Of a DNA stretch of 64,000 bases, positions 1 through 8,722 are shown in pieces; the stretch's first letter is position 1, and each line of letters opens with the position of its first letter. Both the position numbers and the translations under genes were made by a program. Under the pieces are notes generated by a model, which was not told the DNA's origin, ran no database searches, and saw only the letters and a list, made by a program, of their open reading frames with translations. This DNA comes from an uncultured Aquitalea sp. (GTDB taxonomy: Bacteria > Pseudomonadota > Gammaproteobacteria > Burkholderiales > Chromobacteriaceae): assembly GCF_945957525.1 (NCBI RefSeq), contig NZ_CAMFLA010000003.1, forward strand, positions 1 through 64,000, in the 5' to 3' direction.

Positions 1-20
1 TTAGACCGGTGCAAAATTAA

Positions 21-2714
21 GTGCAAAGCGGTGCAAATGTTCCCGCGCCGTTACAGTCGGCGTTGCGCGCGCGCGTGGCGGGCGCTTGCCTTACCGGCAC
101 GCTGGTGTGCCTGTTGCTTAGCCTGCCGGGCCTGCTGCCCGGGCTGTCGATGAGCGCGCCCCTGCCGGACGAGCTGATCAACAACACCGCGCTGAGTCTG
201 ACCTTTATCGTGGCTTCGCTGCTGCTGGCCACCCTCAGCGACAATCACCGCCGCAAAGAGCAAGAGCTGGAGGAGTTCCGTTCCCGCATCGATGCGCTGG
301 TCAACAACAGCCCCAACCTGATGTCGCTCAAGGGGCTGGATGGCCGATTCTTGCTGGTGAATCGCGCCTATGCCCGCCTGCTGGGGGTAAGCGCGCAATC
401 CATGGCCGGCAAAATGGCGGACGCCTATTTCGATACGGCCGACGCCGCCCGCATCCGCGAACAGGACGCCATGGTGCTGCAATGCCTGGAGGCGCGGCAG
501 TTCGAGGAAGCCTTCACGCTGGGCGGCGAGCGCTACGACATGCTGGTGACCAAGTTTCCGCTGTTCGACAGCATGGGCCGTCCGGCCGGCGTCGGCAGCG
601 TGGACACCGACCTGACTGGCATTCACCGCGAGGAAAAGGCCAAACGCGAGGCCGAGGCCAAGTACTGGGCGCTGGTGGAGCAAACGCTGGTAGGCATTTA
701 CATCATGCAGGACGAGAAGCTGGTGTATTGCAATCCCAAGTTGGCCTCCATCATCGGTTACACGGTGGACGAGTTGCGCGATGCCGGTCTGGAGCGTCTG
801 TTGCCCGCCAATGAGGCCAGTCGCATCCGCTTGCAGATCAGTCGCCGGCTGCGCGAAAACATCCAGACCATGCACTACACCACGCGCGCCATCAGTCGCG
901 ACGGCATGCTGGTGGATCTGGAGATTCATAGCCGGCTGGTGGACTACGAAGGCAAGCCGGCGCTGATCGGCGTGGTGGTGGATATCTCCGACCGCATCGC
1001 GGCCGACGCCAATCTCAAGCTGGCGGCGCAGATTTTCGAGAACTCGGCCGAGGGCATCCTGATTCTGGATGCCGACACCCGCATCCTGGCCGTGAACAAC
1101 GCGTTCACCAGCATTACCGGCTACAGCGAGGCGGAAGCGCTGGGGCAGGCTTCGCGCATTTTCGCCGAGGCCAACGGCCGGCCGTTGCTGGAAATGCAGA
1201 CCGCACTGGACCGGCAGGGACACTGGCAGGGTGAAATGACCGACCGTCGCAAGAACGGCGATTGGTATCCGGCCGAGCTGTCCATCTCCGTGGTGCGCGA
1301 TCCGAGCGGCATCTTGAGCAATTATGTGGCGGTGTTTTCCGACATCACCGTGCGCAAGCAGGCTGAAGAACGTTTGCAGTTTCTGGCCAATCACGATCCG
1401 CTGACTCACCTACCCAATCGCACCAGTCTGATTGCCCGGCTGGAGTCGTCCATTCTGGAAGCCGGCCCGCGCGGCGGCAAACTGGCGGTGATGTTCATCG
1501 ACCTGGACCGTTTCAAGCTGATCAACGACTCATTCGGCCATCAGGCCGGCGACGAACTGCTGCGCGAAATCGGCCAGCGATTGTCGGCGGCCTTGGGCGA
1601 CAAACACTTGCTGGCGCGACTGGGCGGCGATGAATTCACCTTGCTGCTCAGCGAGGTGGAGGATCAGGCCGAGCTGGCGAGTACGGCGGAGACTATTCTT
1701 GCCGTGCTGGGGCGCGGCTTGCGACTGGAAGAGCATGAGGTCTTCGTCACCGGCAGCATCGGCATCAGCGTATTCCCCAACGACGGCATCGACGCGCGCA
1801 CCCTGCTCAAGAACGCCGACGTGGCCATGTACCGCGCCAAGGACGCCGGCAAGAACACCTATCAGTTCTTTGATGCGGAAATGAACAACCAGACTTTCGA
1901 GCGCCTGTTGCTGGAAAACGGTTTGCGGCTGGCGCTGGAGCGTGGCGAGTTCGAGTTGCACTATCAGCCGCAACTGACGGCCGACACGCGCGAGCTGGCC
2001 GGCGCCGAGGTGCTGATCCGCTGGCGGCATCCGCAGCTGGGCTTGGTGCCGCCGGTGCGTTTCATTCCGCTGGCGGAAGAAACCGGCCTGATCAAGCCCA
2101 TTGGCGACTGGGTGTTGCAGGAAGCCTGTCGCCAGTTGGCGGAATGGGATGAGGTGGGCCTGAATGTGCCGCGCGTAGCGGTGAATTTGTCCGCCCGCCA
2201 ATTTGAGCAGCAAACCCTGGTAGTGAACGTGGCGCGGGCGCTGGAGTCGGCCGGCCTGCCGGCGGACCGGCTAGAGCTGGAAATGACTGAAAGCATGATC
2301 ATGCAGAACCCGATGGAGACGGTACGCCAACTGGGCGAACTCAAGGCCTTGGGGGTGTGGCTGTCCATCGATGACTTCGGCACCGGCTATTCCAGTCTTT
2401 CCCATCTCAAGCGTTTCCCGCTGGACACGCTCAAGATCGACCGCTCTTTCGTGGAAGGCTTGCCCGGCGACGAGGACAATGCCGCCATCGCCGAGGCCAT
2501 TCTGGCCATGGCGCGCAAGCTCAAGTTCACCGTCGTGGCGGAGGGCGTGGAGCAGGCCGAGCAGGCGGATTTCCTGCAAATGAAAGGCTGCGCGCTGTTG
2601 CAGGGATATTTCTTCGGCAAACCTGTGCCGGCGGCCGAGTTTCCCGCTCTGGCGGTCATGTTGGCCTCGCAGTCGCGCCGGCGGGAGCCGGCCGACGACT
2701 GCGGCGGGTTATAG
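21..2714 (+). CDS. Membrane-anchored PAS-GGDEF-EAL cyclic-di-GMP protein
   Basis: An 897-residue signalling protein expected to make and/or break cyclic-di-GMP at the inner membrane. The GTG at 21 directly follows a TAA, so no longer start is possible. Two hydrophobic segments (about residues 14-42 and 52-72) precede three PAS-type sensor regions (about 86-450), a GGDEF domain with intact GGDEF at 535-539, and an EAL domain from about 635. The EAL signature reads EVL (663-665), but the NLS, DDFGTGYSSL, LKIDRSF and VAEGVE motifs are intact, so phosphodiesterase activity is plausible. I do not see an RxxD inhibitory site in the usual place before GGDEF. No partner gene is adjacent, and the signal it senses cannot be told from sequence. 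Confidence 0.93.
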   Translation: MQSGANVPAPLQSALRARVAGACLTGTLVCLLLSLPGLLPGLSMSAPLPDELINNTALSLTFIVASLLLATLSDNHRRKEQELEEFRSRIDALVNNSPNLMSLKGLDGRFLLVNRAYARLLGVSAQSMAGKMADAYFDTADAARIREQDAMVLQCLEARQFEEAFTLGGERYDMLVTKFPLFDSMGRPAGVGSVDTDLTGIHREEKAKREAEAKYWALVEQTLVGIYIMQDEKLVYCNPKLASIIGYTVDELRDAGLERLLPANEASRIRLQISRRLRENIQTMHYTTRAISRDGMLVDLEIHSRLVDYEGKPALIGVVVDISDRIAADANLKLAAQIFENSAEGILILDADTRILAVNNAFTSITGYSEAEALGQASRIFAEANGRPLLEMQTALDRQGHWQGEMTDRRKNGDWYPAELSISVVRDPSGILSNYVAVFSDITVRKQAEERLQFLANHDPLTHLPNRTSLIARLESSILEAGPRGGKLAVMFIDLDRFKLINDSFGHQAGDELLREIGQRLSAALGDKHLLARLGGDEFTLLLSEVEDQAELASTAETILAVLGRGLRLEEHEVFVTGSIGISVFPNDGIDARTLLKNADVAMYRAKDAGKNTYQFFDAEMNNQTFERLLLENGLRLALERGEFELHYQPQLTADTRELAGAEVLIRWRHPQLGLVPPVRFIPLAEETGLIKPIGDWVLQEACRQLAEWDEVGLNVPRVAVNLSARQFEQQTLVVNVARALESAGLPADRLELEMTESMIMQNPMETVRQLGELKALGVWLSIDDFGTGYSSLSHLKRFPLDTLKIDRSFVEGLPGDEDNAAIAEAILAMARKLKFTVVAEGVEQAEQADFLQMKGCALLQGYFFGKPVPAAEFPALAVMLASQSRRREPADDCGGL

Positions 2715-2816
2715 GGTTTGATGCCCACCGCGCGTCATTGACAGGCGCAGGCCGGACAAGCCGCCGGCTTTGCCGCTACAATGAACGGTTTCCGAATTCG
2801 CAAGGCAGACCGCGCA

Positions 2817-3572
2817 ATGAGCAACAAGCGCCTGATTCACGGCTTTCACGCCATCAACGCCCGGCTGTGGCAAAACCCGAAGAGCCTGATCGAAATCTGG
2901 CTGGCCGGCGGCCGGCACGACGCCCGCGCCAAGGCCGTGCTGGACAAGGCGGCGGAAGAGGGCATCAAGCTGCACATCGTCGAGCGCGACCGCCTGGACA
3001 GCATGACCGGCAACGCGCGCCATCAGGGCGTGGTCGCCATGATCGACGCCAGCCGCAATCACGTGACGCTGGACGACGTGCTGGACAACCTGTCCGAGCC
3101 GCCCTTGCTGTTGATTCTGGACGGCGTGACCGATCCGCATAACCTCGGCGCTTGCCTGCGCGTGGCCGACGCCATGGGCGCACACGCCGTCATCGCACCA
3201 AAAGACCGCTCCGCCAGCCTTAACGCTACTGTCTCCAAAGTGGCCTGCGGCGCAGCCGAAGTGGTGCCTTACATTGCCGTTACCAATCTTGCCCGCACCC
3301 TGCGCGACCTCAAGGACGCAGGCGTATGGATCGCCGGCACCACCATGGAAGCGGATACCGATCTCTTCCATGTGGACGCCGCCGGCCCCTTGGCCTGGGT
3401 GATGGGCTCGGAAGGCGAGGGCATGCGCCGCCTCACGCGCGAGCATTGCGATGTGCTGGTGTCCATCCCCATGTTCGGCACGGTGGAAAGCCTCAATGTG
3501 TCGGTATCGTCCGGCATGGTGTTGGCAGAAAGCCGTCGCCAGCGCGTGCTGGCCGCCGATGCCAAAGCCTGA
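2817..3572 (+). CDS. rlmB: 23S rRNA (guanosine-2'-O)-methyltransferase RlmB
   Basis: A SpoU-class (SPOUT) rRNA methyltransferase of 251 residues. The RlmB family 2'-O-methylates a guanosine of 23S rRNA (G2251 in E. coli) using S-adenosylmethionine. The N-terminal RNA-binding part ([11 protein letters not shown]) is followed by the three knot motifs: [25 protein letters not shown] and [18 protein letters not shown]. An in-frame ATG lies 12 codons upstream at 2781, but family proteins begin close to the chosen [12 protein letters not shown]. Its end overlaps the start of the following nucleotidyltransferase gene by 14 bp, which suggests co-transcription. Confidence 0.95.
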   Translation: MSNKRLIHGFHAINARLWQNPKSLIEIWLAGGRHDARAKAVLDKAAEEGIKLHIVERDRLDSMTGNARHQGVVAMIDASRNHVTLDDVLDNLSEPPLLLILDGVTDPHNLGACLRVADAMGAHAVIAPKDRSASLNATVSKVACGAAEVVPYIAVTNLARTLRDLKDAGVWIAGTTMEADTDLFHVDAAGPLAWVMGSEGEGMRRLTREHCDVLVSIPMFGTVESLNVSVSSGMVLAESRRQRVLAADAKA

Positions 3573-4185
3573 CGCCCGGCCCGCCTTGAACAACGCCCTG
3601 CCGTCCCCTGCGGAGCAGGGCGTTTTGCTTGCCCGACTGGACGCCATTCTGACCGCGCACCCGCTGCTGTCGCCTTTACTGGACCAACTGGCTGTGCTGG
3701 TGCCGGATTGCTGGCTGGCGGCCGGTGCCGTGCGCGCGGCGGTGTGGGACTATCTGCACGGCTATCCACCATCCCTGCCGGTGGAAATCGATCTGGTTCA
3801 TTACACGCAAGAGTGCGACGAAGCCGCGCTTGCCGCGCGTTTGCAGCCGGCGCTGCGCGCAAGGTTTGCCGAAGTGGCGGAGTGGGACATCGTCAATCAG
3901 GCCACCATCCATCATTGGCTGGCGCAGACGCAGGGGCAGCGTTGGCCTGCGTTTGACTCACTGGCCGCCGCCTTGGCCAGCTGGCCGGAAACCGCCACCG
4001 CCATTGCCGTGCGCCGCCGCGGCGGAATACTGGAGCTGATCGCACCCTTTGGTCTGGCGGACCTGTTTGCCGGCGTGGTGCGGCATAACCCGGCCCGTGT
4101 CCCGGCTGCGGTGTTTGAAGCGCGTCTCGAGAGCAAGGGCTGGCTGCTTCGCTGGCCGGATTTGATCTGCCGCAAGGGAACCTGA
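3559..4185 (+). CDS. Nucleotidyltransferase family protein (DUF925-type)
   Basis: A 208-residue protein of the nucleotidyltransferase-fold family once called DUF925. The recognisable core is [17 protein letters not shown], an acidic EIDLVHY strand where the metal-binding carboxylates sit, and the later [12 protein letters not shown] and [12 protein letters not shown] blocks typical of these proteins. Substrates are unknown for the family. The frame stays open upstream inside rlmB, but family alignment and an ATG at 3559, 14 bp inside rlmB, support this start. The overlap suggests translational coupling to rlmB. Confidence 0.8.
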   Translation: MPKPDARPALNNALPSPAEQGVLLARLDAILTAHPLLSPLLDQLAVLVPDCWLAAGAVRAAVWDYLHGYPPSLPVEIDLVHYTQECDEAALAARLQPALRARFAEVAEWDIVNQATIHHWLAQTQGQRWPAFDSLAAALASWPETATAIAVRRRGGILELIAPFGLADLFAGVVRHNPARVPAAVFEARLESKGWLLRWPDLICRKGT

Positions 4186-4210
4186 TCACCGCTTCAGGCT
4201 CTATTGGCTT

Positions 4211-4229
4211 TATACCCTATGGGGGTATA
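4211..4229. promoter_or_regulatory. CsoR-type copper operator upstream of the multicopper oxidase
   Basis: A perfect inverted repeat, TATACCC and GGGTATA around a 5-nt TATGG centre. It closely resembles the G-tract CsoR operator of the B. subtilis copZA operon, as I recall it. It lies 31 bp before the oxidase start, overlapping a plausible promoter (TTGGCT at 4205 and TATAAA at 4226, 15 bp apart). A CsoR-family gene sits two genes' distance downstream, which supports repression relieved by Cu(I). Confidence 0.8.
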
Positions 4230-4259
4230 AAGTACAGACATCCTGAAGGGAGCCTGATC

Positions 4260-5762
4260 ATGCAACGCCGCCGTTTTCTTTCCAGCGCCGCCGCCCTGGC
4301 GCTCACCCCCTTGCTGTTGCGCCAGGCTTTTGCCGCCGGCAGCGCCAACATGAGCGAGATGGATCACGCCGCCATGGGCCATGGCCCGGTTGACGCGCCG
4401 CCGCCAGCCGTTGGCTTTGACTTGCCCAGCGGCCAGCCGCTGCCCGCTCCCCGCCTGCTGGCCAATCAGGCCGGCCCGGGGCGTTTTGTCGCGGCCCTGC
4501 AGGCTGCGCCGGCTGAGTTGCCCTTGTTGCCCGGCAACGCCGCCACCGTGTTCTGGGCTTATAACGGCCAAGTGCCCGGCCCCGCCATCGTGGCGCAGGA
4601 GGGCGACGAGGTGGACATCGCTTTCGCCAATCACCTGACCCAGCCCACCACTGTGCACTGGCACGGCATGCCGGTGCCGGCCGATCAGGATGGCGGCCCG
4701 CACTATCCGGTGGCCCCGCAGGGGCTGCGCCATTACCGATTTACCCTGCCTGCTGATTCGGCGGCCTCATACTGGTACCACCCGCATCCGCATGGCCTGA
4801 CCGGTCGGCAAGCCTATATGGGGCTGGCCGGCGTGTTCGTGGTGAAAAGCAAGCAAGACCCGTTGGCCCATTTGCCCGAGCAATGGCTGGTGCTGTCCGA
4901 TCTCAAGCTGGACACTGCGGGCCAGATTGCTGAAAACAGTATGGCGGACCGGCATGACGGCCGGGAAGGGCAGTTTGTGCTGGTGAACGGCGCCTGGCGT
5001 CCGCTGGTGACCTTGGCCGAAGGCGAGCGTCGCCGCTGGCGCGTCTGGAACGCCACCAGCGCCCGCATCCTGCGCATTGCCGTGCCGGCGCACGACCTGA
5101 TGCTGGTGGGGACGGACGGCGGCCTGATTGCCGCTCCGCAACCGGTGACGGAATTGCTGCTTTCGCCGGGAGAGCGAGCGGAAGTCGTCATTACCGGCCG
5201 TTTCCGCGCGGGCCAGCCTGCTGGCGTGCTGGCGCGGCCATATCATCGGGGCAAGGCCATGAGCGCCGAACAGACTGACGACATCTTGTTGGCAAGCCTG
5301 GAGAGAGCGGCTCTTGGCAAGACGAACAGCGCCCCGGTGCCAGGCCGTTTGCGCGACATCCAGCCACTGCCGGCCCCGCAAGTGCGGCGCGAATTGCGCA
5401 TCAGCGAAAACATGGCCGACATGAACGCCATGTTCCTCATCAACGGCAAGACTTTCGACATGAACCGCGCCGACTTCACCGGCAAGGCGGGCGAGGTCGA
5501 AGAGTGGACCTTGATCAGCGAAGCGCACATGGATCATCCCTTTCATATTCACGGCACCCGGTTTCAGGTGACTGCGCGCACCGAAGACGGCGTTTGGCGC
5601 GAAGAACCCTTCCTCGCTTGGCGCGACGTCGTGAACGTGCCGGCCGGAGAAAGCGTGCGCCTGCGGTTGCGCTTCGAGCGCCCGGGCCTGTGGATGTATC
5701 ACTGCCACATCCTCGAGCATGAAGACGCGGGCATGATGGGCATGATCAAGGTGGAAGCCTGA
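4260..5762 (+). CDS. Tat-exported multicopper oxidase (CueO/CopA-like)
   Basis: A periplasmic copper oxidase of 500 residues, probably oxidising Cu(I) to the less toxic Cu(II) with reduction of oxygen to water. The N-terminus has a twin-arginine signal (RRRFLSSAAALALTPLLL) and then a Met/His-rich stretch (MSEMDHAAMGHG) likely to bind copper. All four copper-ligand blocks are visible: HWHG, WYHPHPHG, HMDHPFHIHG and the C-terminal HCHILEHEDAGMMG. A Shine-Dalgarno GAAGGGA stands 8 bp before the ATG. The CsoR-type operator in its promoter and the csoR-like gene just downstream make copper induction likely. Laccase-type phenol oxidation is an alternative or additional role. Confidence 0.93.
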   Translation: MQRRRFLSSAAALALTPLLLRQAFAAGSANMSEMDHAAMGHGPVDAPPPAVGFDLPSGQPLPAPRLLANQAGPGRFVAALQAAPAELPLLPGNAATVFWAYNGQVPGPAIVAQEGDEVDIAFANHLTQPTTVHWHGMPVPADQDGGPHYPVAPQGLRHYRFTLPADSAASYWYHPHPHGLTGRQAYMGLAGVFVVKSKQDPLAHLPEQWLVLSDLKLDTAGQIAENSMADRHDGREGQFVLVNGAWRPLVTLAEGERRRWRVWNATSARILRIAVPAHDLMLVGTDGGLIAAPQPVTELLLSPGERAEVVITGRFRAGQPAGVLARPYHRGKAMSAEQTDDILLASLERAALGKTNSAPVPGRLRDIQPLPAPQVRRELRISENMADMNAMFLINGKTFDMNRADFTGKAGEVEEWTLISEAHMDHPFHIHGTRFQVTARTEDGVWREEPFLAWRDVVNVPAGESVRLRLRFERPGLWMYHCHILEHEDAGMMGMIKVEA

Positions 5763-5807
5763 GCCGGTGTTACACTGTCCTCCCCATAGACCGACACCCG
5801 TCTCGAC

Positions 5808-6131
5808 ATGACCCAGGCCAAGAACGCCGATTGCTGTCACACCCTGCCCGATGCCGCGGGCAAGACTGTCATCCAGCCCAACAAGGCGGCCCTGCTCAAG
5901 CGGCTGGCCCGCATCGAGGGCCAGGTGCGCGGCATCAGCGGCATGGTGGAGGCCGACCGCTACTGCGTGGACATCCTCACGCAGGTGGCGGCGGTGAAGT
6001 CGGCGCTGGACGCGGTGTCCATGCAGTTGCTGGAAAACCACATGAAAGGCTGCGTCAGCCGCGCCATGCAGGATGGCGACGCCACCGGCATGGTGACCGA
6101 GCTGATCGACGTGGTGAAGAAGGTCCGCTGA
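5808..6131 (+). CDS. csoR: CsoR-family copper-sensing repressor
   Basis: A 107-residue all-helical metalloregulator of the CsoR/RcnR/FrmR family. The Cu(I) ligand set of CsoR is present with the right spacing: Cys53, His78 and Cys82 (in RYCVDIL and ENHMKGCV), against the nickel-type His set of RcnR. The conserved LLKRLARIEGQVRGI DNA-facing helix is intact. An extra N-terminal Cys-Cys-His (residues 9-11) is unusual and may be disordered. The gene begins 45 bp after the oxidase stop and probably shares its transcript, giving autoregulation from the operator at 4211-4229. Formaldehyde sensing (FrmR) is unlikely given the ligand pattern and the neighbour. Confidence 0.9.
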   Translation: MTQAKNADCCHTLPDAAGKTVIQPNKAALLKRLARIEGQVRGISGMVEADRYCVDILTQVAAVKSALDAVSMQLLENHMKGCVSRAMQDGDATGMVTELIDVVKKVR

Positions 6132-6147
6132 ATTGACGGAGAATCCC

Positions 6148-6441
6148 GTGCAGAAAACGCTATTGCTGATGCTGGCTTTGCTGGCCACCCCTTTTTCGCA
6201 GGCCGCGCCGCTGCCTTTCGATACCTATATCCGCCTGCATCAGGACATGAGCGAGGCGGAGCTGCTACAGGTGGCGGGTAAGCCCGACTACATCAAGCCG
6301 CAGGCGGCCGATGCGGCGAATGCCGCGGGAGAGGGCGCGCGCTTCTTGTACTGGCTGGGCGCAGACGATCTGCCCTATACCACCCAGGTGGTCGTGGAGC
6401 GCGGTGTGGTTGTCGACATCCTGCGGGAACCCAAGCGCTGA
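6148..6441 (+). CDS. Small exported protein of unknown function
   Basis: A 97-residue protein with a cleavable signal peptide (hydrophobic core LLLMLALLATPF, likely cut after SQA). The mature part contains MSEAELLQVAGKPDYI, a phrase reminiscent of the start of BamE/OmlA-like domains, and ends in a short strand-rich region (TTQVVVERGVVVDILRE). I do not recognise a defined family and assign no function. GTG at 6148, with GGAGA 5 nt upstream, is preferred over TTG at 6133. It follows csoR by 16 bp and may be read through from the copper operon, but no copper-binding motif is visible. Confidence 0.75.
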   Translation: MQKTLLLMLALLATPFSQAAPLPFDTYIRLHQDMSEAELLQVAGKPDYIKPQAADAANAAGEGARFLYWLGADDLPYTTQVVVERGVVVDILREPKR

Positions 6442-6502
6442 CGATGCATTGCTGATAACATCTCGGGCCTGCCGGTTTCGCCGCCGGAGGGTCCGTTTTT
6501 AT

Positions 6503-6531
6503 TTGCCAAGGCCGCTGCACATGCGTACAAT
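6503..6531 (+). promoter_or_regulatory. Sigma-70 promoter of the rpsF operon
   Basis: TTGCCA at 6503-6508 and TACAAT at 6526-6531 are separated by exactly 17 bp, about 70 bp before rpsF. Hexamers and spacing are close to consensus, so this is the likely promoter for rpsF-priB-rpsR-rplI. Confidence 0.7.
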
Positions 6532-6533
6532 GC

Positions 6534-6577
6534 TGCGGTTTTACTACCTTGCTTTTTGCAACCGCATGGCAAAAAGC
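6534..6577 (+). promoter_or_regulatory. rpsF leader hairpins, candidate S6:S18 autoregulatory element
   Basis: Two mutually exclusive perfect stems occur in the leader. TGCGGTT at 6534-6540 pairs with AACCGCA at 6560-6566. GCTTTTTGC at 6551-6559 pairs with GCAAAAAGC at 6569-6577, exposing AACCGCATG in the loop. An unpaired CCG in a leader hairpin is the known recognition feature of the S6:S18 complex. The pairings are seen directly; the regulatory role is inferred. Confidence 0.5.
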
Positions 6578-6600
6578 TGATACAGCCATAAGGAGTTAAC

Positions 6601-6978
6601 ATGCGTCATTACGAAATCGTGTTCATCGTCCACCCGGACCAGAGCGAACAGGTTCCGGCCATGATCGAGCGCTACAAGGGCATGGTTCTGGCCGCTGAAG
6701 GCAAGATCCACCGTCTGGAAGACTGGGGCCGCCGTCAACTGGCTTACCCGATCCAGAAGCTGCACAAGGCTCACTACGTTCTGATGAACGTTGAGTGCCA
6801 GGCCGAGACCCTCGCCGAAATCGAGCACGCCTTCAAGTTCAACGACGCTGTTCTGCGTCACCTGACCATCAAACTGGATCGCGCCATCACTGAAGCGTCC
6901 CCGATGATGAAGGACGAAAAGGCTAAGAACCTGCTGGATTCCCAGCAGCCGGCAGCCGAGGCTGAAGCCTCTGCCTGA
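6601..6978 (+). CDS. rpsF: 30S ribosomal protein S6
   Basis: Ribosomal protein S6, 125 residues, which binds the central domain of 16S rRNA together with S18. The start [18 protein letters not shown] and the [17 protein letters not shown] region are typical of the family. The C-terminus carries the common acidic, disordered tail (residues about 100-125). A strong AAGGAG lies 5 nt before the ATG. First gene of rpsF-priB-rpsR-rplI, an arrangement shared by beta- and gammaproteobacteria. Confidence 0.98.
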   Translation: MRHYEIVFIVHPDQSEQVPAMIERYKGMVLAAEGKIHRLEDWGRRQLAYPIQKLHKAHYVLMNVECQAETLAEIEHAFKFNDAVLRHLTIKLDRAITEASPMMKDEKAKNLLDSQQPAAEAEASA

Positions 6979-6996
6979 TTGGCAGGGACATAAGTC

Positions 6997-7296
6997 TTGC
7001 AGAACCGTCTGGTATTGACCGCGACGGTCGACCGCGAAGATGCCCTGCGCTACACCCCGGCCGGCATACCGGTAGTGGAAATGTGGCTCAGGCACCAGTC
7101 TAGACAGACTGCTGGCGGTTTCGAACGCGACGTGGCCTGTGAAATCCAGGCCGTGCTGATTGGAGAGAGTGCTCGGCAACAAGCCGGCAAACTGGCGGGT
7201 CAAACAGTGCAAGTCACTGGTTTTCTCGCACAGCGCAGCCTCAAAAATCCGCGGTTAGTACTCAATATCGAATATGTTGAATTTGTAAAAGGTTAG
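6997..7296 (+). CDS. priB: Primosomal replication protein PriB
   Basis: A 99-residue single-OB-fold protein related to SSB. PriB bridges PriA and DnaT during replication restart. The sequence begins [10 protein letters not shown], close to E. coli PriB (TNRLVLSGTV), and ends in a conserved hydrophobic strand ([11 protein letters not shown]). It uses a TTG start at 6997, 18 bp after rpsF, and lies between rpsF and rpsR as is usual in these lineages. The alternative that it is an ordinary SSB is excluded by length and context. Confidence 0.93.
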   Translation: MQNRLVLTATVDREDALRYTPAGIPVVEMWLRHQSRQTAGGFERDVACEIQAVLIGESARQQAGKLAGQTVQVTGFLAQRSLKNPRLVLNIEYVEFVKG

Positions 7297-7301
7297 TCAA
7301 A

Positions 7302-7529
7302 ATGGCTCGTCAACTCTTCAAGCGCAAGAAGTTCTGCCGCTTTACGGCAGAAGGCATCAAGGAAATCGACTACAAATCCGTTGATCTCCTGAAAGACTTC
7401 ATCGCCGAAAACGGCAAAATCATCCCGGCTCGCATTACCGGCACCAAGGCTCGCTACCAGCGTCAGCTGACCACCGCTATCAAGCGTGCTCGCTTCCTGG
7501 CTTTCCTGCCTTACACCGACCAGCACTAA
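7302..7529 (+). CDS. rpsR: 30S ribosomal protein S18
   Basis: Ribosomal protein S18, 75 residues, partner of S6 on the 30S platform. The family core ([11 protein letters not shown]-like start, [13 protein letters not shown], then [10 protein letters not shown] and [10 protein letters not shown]) is complete. It begins 5 bp after priB and so is translated from the same mRNA. Codon choice is strongly biased, as in the other ribosomal genes here. Confidence 0.98.
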   Translation: MARQLFKRKKFCRFTAEGIKEIDYKSVDLLKDFIAENGKIIPARITGTKARYQRQLTTAIKRARFLAFLPYTDQH

Positions 7530-7547
7530 ACCGGGAAAGGACTCAAG

Positions 7548-7997
7548 ATGCAAATCATTCTGCTCGAAAAAGTCGCCAACCTGGGTCAACTGGGTGACGT
7601 GGTTAAGGTCAAGAACGGTTACGCTCGTAACTTCCTGATCCCGCAAGGCAAAGCCAAGCGCGCCACTGAAAACAATCTGAAAGAGTTCGAAGCTCGCCGC
7701 GCCGAACTGGAAGCCAAGCAAGCCGAAATCCTGGCCGACGCCAAGGTTCGCGCCGAGAAGCTGGCTGACGCCGTTATCACCATCAGCCAAAAGGCTGGCG
7801 TTGACGGCCGTCTGTTCGGTTCCGTGACCAACGTGGACGTGGCTGAAGCCGTTACCGCGTTCGGCGTGGAAATCAAGCGCCTCGAAGTTCGCCTGCCGAA
7901 CGGCCCGTTCAAGGCCATCGGCGAGTACGACATCGAGATCGCTCTGCACCACGACGTGGTGACTCCGATCAAGATCGTTGTTGTCGGCGAAGCCTGA
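7548..7997 (+). CDS. rplI: 50S ribosomal protein L9
   Basis: Ribosomal protein L9, 149 residues, with the two-domain dumbbell shape of the family: an N-terminal 23S-binding domain ([28 protein letters not shown]), a long connecting helix (about 41-75) and a C-terminal domain ending VVGEA. GGAAAGGA precedes the ATG. It is the last gene of the operon, followed at 27 bp by a strong intrinsic terminator. Confidence 0.98.
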   Translation: MQIILLEKVANLGQLGDVVKVKNGYARNFLIPQGKAKRATENNLKEFEARRAELEAKQAEILADAKVRAEKLADAVITISQKAGVDGRLFGSVTNVDVAEAVTAFGVEIKRLEVRLPNGPFKAIGEYDIEIALHHDVVTPIKIVVVGEA

Positions 7998-8023
7998 TTC
8001 CCGTTTACGGAAATCGCTTCACG

Positions 8024-8052
8024 AAAAAGCCCGCCAATCGGCGGGCTTTTTT
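8024..8052. terminator. Bidirectional intrinsic terminator between rplI and the DUF2322 gene
   Basis: A 12-bp stem (8024-8035 with 8040-8051, core AGCCCGCC/GGCGGGCT, loop AATC) has A and T runs on both sides, so it can stop the converging transcripts from either direction. Confidence 0.9.
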
Positions 8053-8073
8053 CATGTCTGCGCTCCGTGCGCG

Positions 8074-8406
8074 TCATTCGTCGGACAGCACGATGCGGGC
8101 GCGCAGGCCCGGTGCGCCGGCTTCGGCGATGGCCAGCAGGCGATCGATGTTGGGATGCTTGCCCGGGTTGTCGCGGGCGTCGGCGGTATGCTCGGCGTAC
8201 AGCGCCAGTCCTTCGCGAGCGGCCTGGCGATCGATGTGGCCAAAGCGTTTCACCAGCGCATTGTAAACGCGTACGGAACCGGCAGTGCCGGGCTTGTTGT
8301 CCAGACGGACCAGTGGTTCGCCGCCGGCGTCCAGCAGCACGATGGCGTCAATGCCGTCGGTGGCCGGCAAGGTGTCGAGAATGTCCTTGAACAGGGCTTG
8401 GCTCAT
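8074..8406 (-). CDS. DUF2322 family protein
   Basis: A 110-residue soluble protein of the DUF2322 family, found in Neisseriales and relatives and without assigned function. Family-typical segments are LPATDGIDAIVLLD, VRVYNALVKRFGHID, AAREGLALYAEHTADAR and PGKHPNIDRLL. The reading frame stays open further upstream, but the family begins at MSQALFKDIL, so the ATG at 8406 is chosen. No strong Shine-Dalgarno is visible. It converges on the rplI operon and appears to be a single-gene unit. Confidence 0.85.
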   Translation of the reverse strand: MSQALFKDILDTLPATDGIDAIVLLDAGGEPLVRLDNKPGTAGSVRVYNALVKRFGHIDRQAAREGLALYAEHTADARDNPGKHPNIDRLLAIAEAGAPGLRARIVLSDE

Positions 8407-8515
8407 GAAAGGCTTTCGGGTGGATGGGGCGAAAGCCTGATTTTGCCTGTTAAGGCCAGCAAACAAAACCCCGCAGGGCGCGGTGTTTGCTGGCGTGGGA
8501 GCCTGGCGGCTTGAA

Positions 8516-8621
8516 GCGGCTAACAGCAATCAGTATCGCGGCTGAGGCAAGGCACGCCGATACCGGCAGTGCTTGAGTGCGGCAAGGATACGCAACTCGG
8601 CATCGGGAGTTTGTTAGCCGC
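8516..8621. repeat. Dispersed 106-bp palindromic repeat, copy 1
   Basis: Begins GCGGCTAAC and ends GTTAGCCGC (perfect inverted termini). The interior shares CAGTATCGCGGCTGA, GGCAAGG and GGCAGTRCTTGAGTRCG with copies at 30692-30798 and 39067-39170. No open frame; no clear target-site duplication. Best described as a non-autonomous, MITE- or REP-like intergenic element. Confidence 0.8.
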
Positions 8622-8722
8622 GCGTGGTATCTGCGCATTATGGCGCGGATTGCCATGGACCCTGCTGGGTGCTTCGGCATACGGGGGAGAGGGTGGAGCA
8701 TGACCCGCTTTGGGGAATTGAG

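Noticed and set aside
2781-2816. Longer N-terminus for rlmB from the ATG at 2781
   Set aside because: The 12 extra residues are not family-like, and RlmB proteins start near MSNKRLIHG.
8516-8621. Reading the palindromic repeat as an integron attC site because of its CTAAC and GTTAG ends
   Set aside because: The ends do not fit the RYYYAAC and GTTRRRY boxes exactly, the copies are dispersed with no cassette array, and no integrase is in the window.
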